Below are positions 15,703 to 24,164 of a stretch of DNA of 64,000 nucleotides, piece by piece (positions within the stretch are counted from its first letter, which is position 1; each line of letters starts with the position of its first letter). The position numbers and the translations under genes are program-made. The stretch is from assembly GCA_964646345.1 (NCBI GenBank), contig CAZYDU010000002.1, forward strand, positions 124,001-188,000, read 5' to 3'. The notes under the pieces are model-generated. The model saw only the letters and a program-made list of their open reading frames with translations. It was not told the origin of the DNA and ran no database searches. The stretch is from RGIG1681 sp964646345 (GTDB taxonomy: Bacteria; Bacillota; Clostridia; Christensenellales; UBA1242).

Positions 15703-16644
15703 CTATAAAATTTCATTCACTTTAATCTTTCTAGCTTTTTTGTAAACTTCTTTATTTTTCTTTGTTATATTTTCCGTAATAACACCATTATTTGTGCATA
15801 GCTTAAGCTCAACGAAATTGGTTTTTATAACAGGTCTGCGAATTACCCTTTTTCTTTCATTAATTTCGGAAGCACAAGCCAATTTATCAATAAGCAAATA
15901 GAAATATTTTTCATCTTCATATGAAAGCTCAGCGTCCTTGGATAGTTTCAATAAACTAGACCTTTCAACCCTAGCATAAAATTGGCAATAATCGTTTTTT
16001 AAGCCACATTTTTGACTCTCGCAAGGTGCAACAACACTATATCCCCAATCATGAATTATTTTCTTTAATCTCATAAAATTTTCATAGGTTCTAGGCATTC
16101 CAGTATCACAAATCAAGACAAATCTATTGCTTGCATCAATCATTTTTCGCAATGCTTGAACCCTTCCTTCTTCATTTAATTCAGAAAAAACGTAGCTAGA
16201 CATAACTAAATCCGCTTTTGCTTGAAAACAATCTTTTGCAATATCGAATAAGCTAACCTTTTGTCCTGATTCAAATAAATCGAAAATATCAACCATGTTT
16301 TTATCTCGTTCAAACAAGTCAATAGAAACATTGTCAAATAATTCTTTGCAAGCAAAAAATCCAGCACCAGTACCAGAACCTAAGTCAATTATTGATTTGA
16401 TATCACAAATCAAACCCTGCAAAATCAAATCCTGTAAAAGTGTATAATTAACTGCAAAAGTTGCAGGCATTCTTGATATTGCATACACTTTGCTATCAAC
16501 ATTTGACTCAAAGATACTCTTATTTATCGCTTGATTCGTTTTGTATTTATCTGTTAAATTTTCTCGTTTCTGAACTAATGTGGATTTATTAAGACCAATA
16601 AAGAGTTCATTAATTTTTTCTCTAATCTCTTTTGGCAAAATCAT
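15703..16644 (-). CDS. Rsm22/METTL17-like SAM-dependent methyltransferase family protein
   Basis: Rsm22 proteins associate with the small ribosomal subunit; mitochondrial members help its assembly and bind an Fe-S cluster. The protein shows YAISRMPATFAVNYTLL, the SAM-binding motif IIDLGSGTGAGFFA at about 85-100, YVFSEL, and the family's Cys region CESQKCGLKNDYCQFYARV with DEKYFYL after it. Cysteines there fit cluster ligands. The ATG at 16642-16644 is chosen because GGGAG lies 5 nt upstream; an ATG 12 bases earlier overlaps that site. Whether it methylates rRNA is unproven. Confidence 0.85.
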   Translation of the reverse strand: MILPKEIREKINELFIGLNKSTLVQKRENLTDKYKTNQAINKSIFESNVDSKVYAISRMPATFAVNYTLLQDLILQGLICDIKSIIDLGSGTGAGFFACKELFDNVSIDLFERDKNMVDIFDLFESGQKVSLFDIAKDCFQAKADLVMSSYVFSELNEEGRVQALRKMIDASNRFVLICDTGMPRTYENFMRLKKIIHDWGYSVVAPCESQKCGLKNDYCQFYARVERSSLLKLSKDAELSYEDEKYFYLLIDKLACASEINERKRVIRRPVIKTNFVELKLCTNNGVITENITKKNKEVYKKARKIKVNEIL

Positions 16645-16655
16645 ATATTCTCCCA

Positions 16656-16677
16656 TGTTATGTCACACATAACACCT
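16656..16677 (-). repeat. Degenerate copy of the gene-end palindrome
   Basis: On the minus strand GGTGTTATG-TGTGA-CATAACA resembles the dispersed 23-nt palindrome (same spacing, loop and AATAA prefix) but lacks the closing pair and the T-run. It abuts the ribosome-binding site of the Rsm22-like gene rather than a gene end. Confidence 0.5.
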
Positions 16678-16702
16678 TATTTTATCAGCATTTACATTAA
16701 TT

Positions 16703-17413
16703 CTAATCATCAAGATTAGATTTCATTGAAAGAAATTTATCAATGTTAAATTCATTCCAAGCCGAAAGTGTTTCAGGTGGATAAACTCTGAAAATTAGTT
16801 TTTGTTTTGACACAGGGTGCAAAAATGCAAGTTCTGTAGCAAACAAATTCAGCATAACTTTAGCCATTCCTTCTCCACCATATTTTTGGTCGCCATACAC
16901 AGGACATTTAATACTTTTCATTTGAACTCTAATTTGATGTCCCCTTCCTGAATAAAGCTTAACCTTCACAAGTGAATGATTTGTTTGGTTATTATATTCT
17001 AAAACTTCATAATCAAGTTCCGCTCTTTTTGCACCAGTCGTTGTTTGTGGAACAATTTGAGCTGTATTAGTCTTTTCATCTTTTTTTAAGTAACTAACAA
17101 TCTTACCCTTGTTTTCTCTTGGTTTTCCGCAAACAACAGCCAAATAAGTTTTGTCAAAATCACCGTTTTTCATTTGTTCAGATAGTCTTGACGCAGCTTT
17201 GCTTGTTTTAGCAAAAACCATTGCACCGCCAGTTGGTCTATCAAGTCTGTGAACAAGGCCAACAAAAGCTTCTCCTGGCTTATTGTATTTTTCTTTAATA
17301 TACTCTTTAACCTGAGTGAGCATATCTTTATCGCCAGTAGAATCCGGCTGACTTGCAACACCTTGTGGTTTGCTAACAACAATAATATGATTATCTTCAA
17401 ATAGTATTTCCAT
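16703..17413 (-). CDS. RluA-family pseudouridine synthase
   Basis: These enzymes isomerise uridine to pseudouridine in rRNA or tRNA. The catalytic motif VHRLDRPTGGAMVFAKT (Asp in HRLDRPTGG) is at about residues 60-75; GRGHQIRVQMKSIKCPVYGD and LNLFATELAFLHP follow as in RluA/RluD-type proteins. There is no S4 domain, so it is a short RluA-type enzyme. The true start is MEILFEDNHI, whose ATG overlaps the stop of the upstream methyltransferase (TAATG). Substrate position cannot be told. Confidence 0.9.
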   Translation of the reverse strand: MEILFEDNHIIVVSKPQGVASQPDSTGDKDMLTQVKEYIKEKYNKPGEAFVGLVHRLDRPTGGAMVFAKTSKAASRLSEQMKNGDFDKTYLAVVCGKPRENKGKIVSYLKKDEKTNTAQIVPQTTTGAKRAELDYEVLEYNNQTNHSLVKVKLYSGRGHQIRVQMKSIKCPVYGDQKYGGEGMAKVMLNLFATELAFLHPVSKQKLIFRVYPPETLSAWNEFNIDKFLSMKSNLDD

Positions 17414-18276
17414 TATTTCTCTCCAATAAATATTCCACTTGTTCCACATGGAAGGTAAATGCCTTCTTCTGTTGGCAAGCATAATTCATAAGCTTCAACA
17501 CTTCCATTAAACTTAGCCATTGTAAGTTTTAATATATTTTCTAAAACTGTAGCCCCTAGACCAGTTGTATAACTATTTATCAGCACAAAAAGCGGTTTAT
17601 CACTTAGCACTTCTGTGCAAAGATTAACAAAATCATACAAATTATCTTCAAGTTTCCAAACTTCGCCATTAGATCCCCTGCCATAACTTGGTGGGTCCAT
17701 GATAATTGCATCATATTTATGCCCACGTTTAATTTCACGTTGAACAAATTTTGTGCAGTCATCAACAATATAGCGAACATGTACATTTTCAAGGCCTGAA
17801 AGCCTTATATTTTCCTTACACCTATCAACCATATTTTTTGCCGCATCAACATGACAAACTGAAGCTCCAGCTGAAGCACAAGCAACTGTTGCACCACCAG
17901 TATAACCAAATAAGTTTAAAACATTAATTTCCCTGCCTGCATTTTTGATTAAATCAATCATCGTGTCCCAGTTATAAGCTTGCTCTGGAAACAATCCCGT
18001 ATGTTTAAACCCCATGGTCTTAAGCGAAAACTTAAGATTTTTATAACTCACAACCCATTCATCTGGAGTATCTTTTAAAAACTGCCAAGCCCCGCCACCG
18101 GTCTCACTTCTGTGATACCACGCATTCAATCCTTTATATTTATTTAACCTTGACTTTGAATGCCAAATAACTTGTGGGTCAGGTCTAAGCAAAATCACAC
18201 CATTCCAATTTTCAAGTTTCTCGCCATCACCCGTAGCCAAAACCTTATAATCTTTCCAATCCCTAGTAAATTTCAT
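17413..18276 (-). CDS. Class I SAM-dependent methyltransferase, RlmI/RlmK-like
   Basis: The 287-residue protein has the SAM motif VLNLFGYTGGATVACASAGA, VDAAKNMVDRCKEN, and the catalytic MDPPSYGRG motif (N/DPPxY type) seen in RlmI-type 5-methylcytosine or RlmK-type guanine methyltransferases that modify 23S rRNA. The N-terminal PUA domain of RlmI is absent; instead a short beta-rich start (DWKDYKVLATGDGEKLENW) precedes the core. It is translationally coupled to the RluA-family gene, giving an RNA-modification pair. Confidence 0.87.
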   Translation of the reverse strand: MKFTRDWKDYKVLATGDGEKLENWNGVILLRPDPQVIWHSKSRLNKYKGLNAWYHRSETGGGAWQFLKDTPDEWVVSYKNLKFSLKTMGFKHTGLFPEQAYNWDTMIDLIKNAGREINVLNLFGYTGGATVACASAGASVCHVDAAKNMVDRCKENIRLSGLENVHVRYIVDDCTKFVQREIKRGHKYDAIIMDPPSYGRGSNGEVWKLEDNLYDFVNLCTEVLSDKPLFVLINSYTTGLGATVLENILKLTMAKFNGSVEAYELCLPTEEGIYLPCGTSGIFIGEK

Positions 18277-18285
18277 AATTAATCC

Positions 18286-19005
18286 TTAATAATTATCTAA
18301 AATTGTATTTAAATCTATCAAATCAGCACTAACAAGCACAGCCTTAGCAGACTCATCAAAGTTGCCATTTTCAGTTAATATTACACTTGATAACTTTCTA
18401 TTTTGCTGAAACATATAAAGCAAATTTTCAACAGTTATTGATGCTGGTGCAACTTCATAATGTTCCGTTTCATTAAAAATATCCAAACAAGAAGCAACGG
18501 GTTCATTGATTGCATCATCAATATCTTTATTTTCTTCAATAAATTTACCAATACCTTCAACTACCATCTTTCTATTAATAACACCAACCAAGGTTTGAGA
18601 AATATAAACTGGCACAACCGAATAACCGTCTTTTTTCATTTCTCTTATAACATCTTTTAATGGAGTTTCCCCACTTGCGGTAAACACACGTCTAGGTCTG
18701 ATACAATCAATAACTTTTGGCGGTGTATTAATAATTCTTGCAATTTTCTCAAGTTTTTCAACCACTTCAATATTAGGTTCTGCAATAATTTCATCGCCAC
18801 TTTTATGCACTATTGCATTTCTAAGCCTGCCATAGTCAATCAAATCTTCTTCAAACTTGCTAACCACGGTATTGACACTTGCAACCTTTCTAATCATGTC
18901 AGCAAAATTAAGCGTCCTTTTTATAGAATAAATATCACGAAGCCCTTGGTCTAACCTGTTATAAGCTGCAATAAATCTAGTTGCATTTACATTTTTTTCT
19001 TCCAT
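18286..19005 (-). CDS. HEPN-like N-terminal domain fused to a CBS pair
   Basis: Residues 1-95 are all-helical and contain RNAIVH (Arg62 to His67), the Rx4-6H signature of HEPN-type domains. Residues about 98-235 form a tandem CBS module (TPLKDVIREMKKDGYSVVPVY; VENLLYMFQQNRKLSSVILTENG), which binds adenine nucleotides in other proteins. CBS proteins of this layout may sense adenylate levels; a nuclease activity for the N-terminal part is only suggested by the motif. GGAG precedes the ATG, and the gene starts a cluster of RNA-modification genes read in the same direction. Confidence 0.7.
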   Translation of the reverse strand: MEEKNVNATRFIAAYNRLDQGLRDIYSIKRTLNFADMIRKVASVNTVVSKFEEDLIDYGRLRNAIVHKSGDEIIAEPNIEVVEKLEKIARIINTPPKVIDCIRPRRVFTASGETPLKDVIREMKKDGYSVVPVYISQTLVGVINRKMVVEGIGKFIEENKDIDDAINEPVASCLDIFNETEHYEVAPASITVENLLYMFQQNRKLSSVILTENGNFDESAKAVLVSADLIDLNTILDNY

Positions 19006-19056
19006 ATAATATCTCCACTAACATGATAACAAATATTTTTGTTTTAGTCAAAATAA

Positions 19057-19962
19057 TTATATGTCTTTACCTTTTTCTTTGCCACTTTCAACCAAACCCT
19101 TAATTATTTCAGCACTGCGATAAATACCTTCAATAAATCCCCTAGAATTTGGATTAGTTAGCAAAATTGTATCTCCATCGCTATAATTTTCAAGCCATTC
19201 AAGCTGTTCAGGCGTTAAATATGCCAAAGATTGCTCATCTAAAATCTTAATTTTCTTATTTGTTCTTGGATTTACACAATCAAAAACAACACCTTTAGCA
19301 TTACAAAATTGTTGCTTAATTGAAGGCTTCATTTTTGTTACCCTGCCTGGACGGATAAATATCTTTCTAACACCACTATCAGTAATGGCGTACTTCATTG
19401 GATAATCATCTTGTATTGAGTCGCCCGCAAAAATCGCATATTTTCCATTACCAAGCCCAAGTTCATGAATCATTCTCATTACACTTTCTTGTTTCACAAA
19501 TGAACTTGTGATATTTAAGGTATCATCATCAAAACAATGCATGGTAAAAGTATCATACATTCCACGACCTAAAGGATTAATCTTAATATAGCCTTCGTTT
19601 TCCTTATGCATAACATACTTGATGTATTTTTCGCAAGTATTGTTTGCTTCATAGTTCGCAATCTCATCTTTCATATTATCATGATTGAAAAAAGTCATCT
19701 TTAAATCATAACAAATTCCATTATATCCGTTTTTATCAACATTAGATAACTTTGAATTTGTAATTATACAAACAACAGGAGTAAGTCCAGTTTCCGTTTC
19801 AAAAGTTTTTAAAGCTTTTGTCACCCCATTCTTTGTATGTCTCAAAAAACCTTCAAAATCATCATAGATTTCACTTCTAAAATCAAACTCATTGGCATAA
19901 TCAACCAAAGTATTATTAAAATCTGTAAATATCAATATTTCATTATCTTTTAATTTTTCCAT
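19057..19962 (-). CDS. HAD-superfamily-like protein with altered motif I
   Basis: The 301-residue protein follows the HAD motif order: motif I FTDFNNTLVD (Asp14), motif II CIITNSK, and motif III FAGDSIQDDYPMKYA. In catalytic HAD phosphatases motif I is DxDxT; here the second Asp is Asn16, the general acid/base position, so hydrolase activity may be reduced, changed or lost. The cap is inserted between motifs I and II. An AGGTGA site precedes the ATG. Substrate is unknown; it may be a nucleotide or sugar phosphatase relative. Confidence 0.7.
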   Translation of the reverse strand: MEKLKDNEILIFTDFNNTLVDYANEFDFRSEIYDDFEGFLRHTKNGVTKALKTFETETGLTPVVCIITNSKLSNVDKNGYNGICYDLKMTFFNHDNMKDEIANYEANNTCEKYIKYVMHKENEGYIKINPLGRGMYDTFTMHCFDDDTLNITSSFVKQESVMRMIHELGLGNGKYAIFAGDSIQDDYPMKYAITDSGVRKIFIRPGRVTKMKPSIKQQFCNAKGVVFDCVNPRTNKKIKILDEQSLAYLTPEQLEWLENYSDGDTILLTNPNSRGFIEGIYRSAEIIKGLVESGKEKGKDI

Positions 19963-20061
19963 AAGTCACCTTAATTATTATAGCATATTTATTTTATATT
20001 TTAAATACTTTTCGTCAAAATTTTCTCTTGACTAATTCCTTAATTTCATTATAATAAACCA

Positions 20062-20336
20062 TAGCTAGGCTAGATGGGGAGCTAGTAGTGCCCTGTAACC
20101 CGAGATCTACTATAGCGGGATTGATAGCACATCTAGGCATAAGATATGGAAGGTCTGCGTCAAGCAAGCGGTGTTGATAACAAGGTCTTGAACAACAAAA
20201 CTTCGTGAACCGTGTCAGAGCCTGACCGCAGCAGCACTAAGCGAAATCTTTTGTGTGCTTTAAGGTAGCTTTGAAGTAGCTGGCTACTTGGCTAACGCTT
20301 CGGTGTCTTATGACAAAATGTGTGCCTAGCTTTTTT
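20062..20336 (+). ncRNA. ffs: Signal recognition particle RNA, large Bacillus type
   Basis: The RNA component of SRP. The ends pair (GCTAGGC near 20064 with GCCTAGC near 20324). The 5' part holds the Alu-domain sequence GTGCCCTGTAACCC, and domain IV has GAACCGTGTCAG and the conserved GCAGCAGCACTAAGCG on the other side of the symmetric loop. Length of about 275 nt matches the Clostridia/Bacillus form. The apical loop of domain IV reads AGCCTGACCGC in place of the usual GGAA tetraloop hairpin; UGAC fits the URRC loop type. A terminator follows. Confidence 0.93.
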
Positions 20337-20345
20337 AAAAAAAAA

Positions 20346-20375
20346 CAAATCAAGGTGTTTAGCCTTGATTTTTTA
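20346..20375 (+). terminator. Intrinsic terminator of the SRP RNA
   Basis: AAATCAAGG pairs with CCTTGATTT around TGTTTAG, followed by a T-run. Confidence 0.88.
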
Positions 20376-20513
20376 TATTTTTTAAAGACAAAATCTTTTA
20401 TTCTGTAACATTTTATGGAAGGAAAAATTGTTGCCCTACAACCAAACAGCAAATACTCGCCTGTTTCAAGCAACATATTTATTCTGATACCCCACTTTAA
20501 CTAAATATTGAAC
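20376..20513. other. Intergenic stretch without a supported gene
   Basis: The 138 bases contain a 29-codon plus-strand frame from 20415 but no ribosome-binding site before it, so I do not call it. Nothing else recognisable is present. Confidence 0.5.
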
Positions 20514-20867
20514 TTATCTTTCTTTAGAAGCAGAAAGGTCAAGGGCATCATTCCCTTGACCTTTCTTGTTAGTATTTTTTTCAGCATTCGACAACAAAAG
20601 CTCAAGGCTCGAGACCCCAAGTTGTGACAAAGCTTTCTCAACTAATGCAATGTCTGCTTTTGTTTGATTTAAAAGTGAGATAAGATAATTTAACCATATT
20701 GCATCATCTTCGATAGAAATAGGACACAATGTCTCACTATCCTTTTGCTCAAAAGAAAGCTTAACCACTTTTTCTGCTTCTTTTAATTGAAGTTCAATAT
20801 TTTGTTTTGATTCAAGCAAATAGCATAAGGTATCAACAAGTGATTCTCTTAAGTCTACTCCACTCAT
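20514..20867 (-). CDS. Small hypothetical helical protein
   Basis: A 117-residue unrecognised protein, predicted all-helical: SLVDTLCYLLESKQNIELQL and DDAIWLNYLISLLNQTKADI look like two amphipathic helices, with a short charged tail. The ATG at 20865-20867 is preferred since GGGGG lies 10 nt before it; the TTG at 20876 is too close to that site. Its last codons lie in a perfect hairpin (AAGGTCAAGGG with CCCTTGACCTT, 20537-20565), so the tail sequence QGNDALDL is encoded by a palindrome. Confidence 0.6.
   Translation of the reverse strand: MSGVDLRESLVDTLCYLLESKQNIELQLKEAEKVVKLSFEQKDSETLCPISIEDDAIWLNYLISLLNQTKADIALVEKALSQLGVSSLELLLSNAEKNTNKKGQGNDALDLSASKER
20537..20565. repeat. Perfect inverted repeat inside a gene end
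   Basis: Arms AAGGTCAAGGG and CCCTTGACCTT around CATCATT lie in the 3' part of the minus-strand gene. On the plus strand a weak T-run follows, so it could also stop read-through from the SRP RNA side. Confidence 0.6.
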
Positions 20868-21044
20868 ATCTAACAATCCCCCTTCTTAGCCCTTATATTA
20901 CCCCCACAAAAAGCATTTGTCAATACCTAACTTAAAATTCAATAAATAATTTTTATTACATAACTATTAACTGATAAATTTTTATTATACCCCACATTTT
21001 ACAAAATCTTAACAATTAATTTTAACTAAGCATTAAAATTTACT

Positions 21045-21072
21045 TTGACAATAATTTTTAATTTAGTATAAT
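21045..21072 (+). promoter_or_regulatory. Promoter of the DegV gene
   Basis: TTGACA (21045-21050), 16-nt spacer, TATAAT (21067-21072), 23 bases before the ATG, with TAGGAG as ribosome-binding site. Confidence 0.8.
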
Positions 21073-21095
21073 AGTATCGTTAGGAGAAAAAAAAT

Positions 21096-21944
21096 ATGAA
21101 AATAGCATTATCTGCCGAATCAACATGTGATTTACCACAAGAATTACTTGAAAAATATGATATATCAATCATTCCATATTCTGTTATCTTAGGAGATGAA
21201 GTTGTTGAAGACAACCCAAATGTTCCTGCTAAAATCTATGAATATGTTGAACAAACCAAAAAATTACCAAAAACCAGTGCAATAAATGAAGAAACCTACA
21301 AAGAATATTTCACTGGATTACTAAAAAAACATGATGCAATAATTCACATTAGCTTATCAAGTGGGATTACAAGTTCAACATCAAATGCAATGAAATCCGC
21401 TGAAAAACTTAAAAATGTTTACGTGGTTGACTCAAAATCACTTTCAACTGGAATTGCCCTTCTTTGCATTTATGCTAGAAAACTTATAGATGAAGGAAAT
21501 GACCCTGAAACAGTTGCAAATAAAGTTAACGCAAGAGTACCTTATGTTCAAGCAAGTTTTGTTGTTGAAAGACTTGACTACCTTTACAAAGGTGGCAGAT
21601 GCAACAAACTCTCTCTATTTGGTGCAAATCTATTAAAAATCCGCCCACAAATCGTTTTAAAAGATGGTTTAATGATTCCAGGTAAAAGATTCCGCGGAAA
21701 AATGGAAGGCGTTATCGAAAAATACTCAGAAGAAACTCTTGCTGAATTTAACACACCAGACAAATCAATCGTATTTATAACCCACACTTCTGCAACACCA
21801 GAAATGATTGCAAAAGCAAGAACAGCTCTTGAAAATGCAGGATTTAAGGAAATTTATGACACCGTTGCAGGTGGAACAATTACCGCTCACTGTGGAGAAC
21901 ATGTACTTGGAATTTTATATTTCAATGACGGAAAAAAAATCTAA
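21096..21944 (+). CDS. DegV family fatty-acid-binding protein
   Basis: DegV (FakB-like) proteins hold a fatty acid for phosphorylation by a FakA-type kinase, feeding exogenous fatty acids into phospholipid synthesis. The protein has the N-terminal ESTCDLP motif, KTSAINEETY, HISLSSGITSS with the Ser/Thr cluster near the ligand head group, VVDSKSLSTG, VERLDYLYKGGRC and a C-terminal HCGEHVLGIL. Length 282 is usual. The gene stands alone with its own promoter and terminator; no fakA is visible here. Confidence 0.93.
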   Translation: MKIALSAESTCDLPQELLEKYDISIIPYSVILGDEVVEDNPNVPAKIYEYVEQTKKLPKTSAINEETYKEYFTGLLKKHDAIIHISLSSGITSSTSNAMKSAEKLKNVYVVDSKSLSTGIALLCIYARKLIDEGNDPETVANKVNARVPYVQASFVVERLDYLYKGGRCNKLSLFGANLLKIRPQIVLKDGLMIPGKRFRGKMEGVIEKYSEETLAEFNTPDKSIVFITHTSATPEMIAKARTALENAGFKEIYDTVAGGTITAHCGEHVLGILYFNDGKKI

Positions 21945-21960
21945 AAACATTAATTATTTA

Positions 21961-21987
21961 AACTGAGATACCTTATCTCAGTTTTTA
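21961..21987 (+). terminator. Intrinsic terminator of the DegV gene
   Basis: AACTGAGATA pairs with TATCTCAGTT around CCT, followed by TTTATTT. Confidence 0.92.
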
Positions 21988-22019
21988 TTTGTTAAAAATT
22001 AAAGTGCATTAAATACTTC

Positions 22020-22048
22020 TTGCAAAAAATACCAATTTGATTTAGAAT
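22020..22048 (+). promoter_or_regulatory. Promoter of the ABC-F gene
   Basis: TTGCAA (22020-22025), 17-nt spacer, TAGAAT (22043-22048), 19 bases before the start codon. Confidence 0.6.
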
Positions 22049-22067
22049 ACTTATTATAGGTGAAGAC

Positions 22068-24062
22068 ATGCAAGTTAAAATTAATAATGCATCATTTGGA
22101 TATAATGGTGAAAATCTACTAGAAGATTTTTCGTTTGAGATAAATAATAGCGATAAAATTGCAATCATTGGTCGTAATGGCAGTGGTAAAACCACCCTGC
22201 TTAAAATTTTGCTTGGCGAAATTGAATTGCATCAACCAGACAATGCCCCACCAGTATTTGTAAAAATTGATAAACCAACAATATCAGCTTTAAACCAAAT
22301 GACATTTGACAATGAAAATATCACCCTAGAAAACGAAATTTTATCCTGCTATAAAAATATTATTGACATTGAAGAAAGACTAAACAACATGCAAAAAGAG
22401 CTTGAAAAAAGTGATAACCCAAAGCTTGTCGAGAAATTTTCAAGACTTCATGATGAATATCAAATTCTAGGTGGATATACCTACAAATCAGAAATGGCAA
22501 GCATTCTTTCATCATTTGGATTTTCAGAAAGCGACAAAAAAAAGAAACTTTCAGAGTTTTCAGGCGGTCAAAAAACAAAAATAGCTTTTATAAAACTAGT
22601 TTTGTCAAAACCAGACCTGCTTGTTTTAGATGAACCAACAAACCATTTGGATATAAAAGCTATAAACTGGCTTGAAGACTATATAACAAACTATAAGAAA
22701 TCAGTGGTAATTGTATCACACGACCGTGCATTTTTGGATAACACAATCAACACCGTTTACGAAATCGAACATAAAAAACTTACAAAGTATGTTGGCAATT
22801 ACTCAAAATTCTTAAAAACCAAAAGTGAAAAATACGAATCCGACCTAAAGCATTATGAAGCACAACAACGTGAAATTGCTGATATTAACGCATTTATCGA
22901 AAGGTTTAGATATAAAGCCACAAAAGCAAATGCGGTTCAATCAAGAATTAAACAACTTGAAAAAATGAAAATACTTCCAATGCCACAAAAAAACGACAAT
23001 TCCGCATTTCACACAAAAACCAAACCCGAAATTGAAAGCGGACTTGAAGTTCTATCTTGCACAAATCTAAAAATAGGCTATGACAAATCCACCCCACTTT
23101 CAACGATTGATTTAAAACTATTACGTGGCGAAAGATTAGGAATAATTGGAGCAAACGGAACTGGTAAATCAACGTTTTTGCAAACCATAACTGAAAAAAT
23201 CCCAGCAATATCAGGACATTTTAAACTTGGATATAACGTAACATACGGATATTTCTCGCAATTAGCAAGCAAAAAAGAAAGCACTAAAACTATATACAAT
23301 GAATTTAGCGAACTTTTTCCTAAACTAAGTGACCGAGAAGTTCGCTCAAGTCTTGGAGCTTTCCTATTTTCTGGCAACGATGTCAATAAAAAAGTTTCTG
23401 AACTTTCCGGCGGAGAAATCGTAAGACTTGAACTATGCAAAATATTCCAAACAAAACCTAATCTATTAATTCTAGACGAGCCAACCAACCATATGGACAT
23501 AACAAGCAAAGAAACACTAGAAAGTTTGCTTCTTGGCTATAGTGGCACAATAATTTTTGTATCTCATGACAGATATTTTACAAATAAAATTGCAACAAAA
23601 CTTCTTGTATTTGATAGTGACAAAACTTCTCTTTTTGAAGGTACATACAATGAATACATACACCCAAACACAAAAATAATTCAAAAAGTTAACAAAGAAA
23701 TCGAAAACAAACCAAAACTTGAAAAAATTGAATACCCTATTGACTATGATGATATAAAACCAGAAAATATATATGCTTCAATGTCATTCTATGATTTATC
23801 TAAAGAAAAGAACCGCACAGAAAATATAATGAAAAAGCTGGAAACAAAAACAAGTGAAGCTGAAGAAAAATTAAATAGTCTAGAATCTGATTTTGTAAAT
23901 CCAAATATAGCAAGCGACTTTGTAAAACTAATGGCAGTTCAAGAAGATATTGAGAACAATCAAAATTTAATTGAAAAGCTAGAAAACGACTGGCTTGAAA
24001 AGTCTCAAGAACTTGAGAAAATCAATGAAGCACTTGAACTAATAAAGAAAAACAATGACTAA
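22068..24062 (+). CDS. ABC-F family ATPase
   Basis: ABC-F proteins have two ABC cassettes and no membrane domain; members act on ribosomes in translation control or antibiotic protection. Cassette 1 has IIGRNGSGKTTLL, LSEFSGGQKTKIAF, LLVLDEPTNHLDI and VSHDRAFL; cassette 2 has IIGANGTGKSTFLQ, ELSGGEIVRLELC, LLILDEPTNHMDI and VSHDRYF. The linker between them (about 250-320) is the usual charged helical pair with RFRYKATKANAVQSR. The C-terminus (about 560-664) is a long coiled coil as in Uup/YdiF types. The subfamily cannot be named; resistance should not be assumed. A hairpin with T-run follows. Confidence 0.92.
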   Translation: MQVKINNASFGYNGENLLEDFSFEINNSDKIAIIGRNGSGKTTLLKILLGEIELHQPDNAPPVFVKIDKPTISALNQMTFDNENITLENEILSCYKNIIDIEERLNNMQKELEKSDNPKLVEKFSRLHDEYQILGGYTYKSEMASILSSFGFSESDKKKKLSEFSGGQKTKIAFIKLVLSKPDLLVLDEPTNHLDIKAINWLEDYITNYKKSVVIVSHDRAFLDNTINTVYEIEHKKLTKYVGNYSKFLKTKSEKYESDLKHYEAQQREIADINAFIERFRYKATKANAVQSRIKQLEKMKILPMPQKNDNSAFHTKTKPEIESGLEVLSCTNLKIGYDKSTPLSTIDLKLLRGERLGIIGANGTGKSTFLQTITEKIPAISGHFKLGYNVTYGYFSQLASKKESTKTIYNEFSELFPKLSDREVRSSLGAFLFSGNDVNKKVSELSGGEIVRLELCKIFQTKPNLLILDEPTNHMDITSKETLESLLLGYSGTIIFVSHDRYFTNKIATKLLVFDSDKTSLFEGTYNEYIHPNTKIIQKVNKEIENKPKLEKIEYPIDYDDIKPENIYASMSFYDLSKEKNRTENIMKKLETKTSEAEEKLNSLESDFVNPNIASDFVKLMAVQEDIENNQNLIEKLENDWLEKSQELEKINEALELIKKNND

Positions 24063-24088
24063 ATTTGATTTTTAATCATTGTTTTTTT
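24052..24088 (+). terminator. Intrinsic terminator of the ABC-F gene
   Basis: AACAATGA pairs with TCATTGTT around an A/T-rich loop; a run of T follows. The stem starts inside the last codons. Confidence 0.75.
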
Positions 24089-24126
24089 ATGCAAATTTTT
24101 TAATATAAGCCCAATGAATACCGAAA

Positions 24127-24162
24127 AAATAAGGTATTATGTTTAACATAATACCCTTTTTG
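24127..24162. terminator. Hairpin terminator, repeat-family copy 2
   Basis: Arms GGTATTATG and CATAATACC around TTTAA (24133-24155), with flanking A- and T-runs. It lies at the end of glmS. Confidence 0.85.
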
Positions 24163-24164
24163 TT

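Noticed and set aside
20237..20476. Minus-strand frame over the SRP RNA
   Set aside because: It overlaps the SRP RNA and its terminator and has no supporting ribosome-binding site or protein-like pattern.
22068..24062. Antibiotic-resistance call for the ABC-F gene
   Set aside because: ABC-F subfamilies include housekeeping translation factors; no resistance-specific feature can be recognised from sequence alone.
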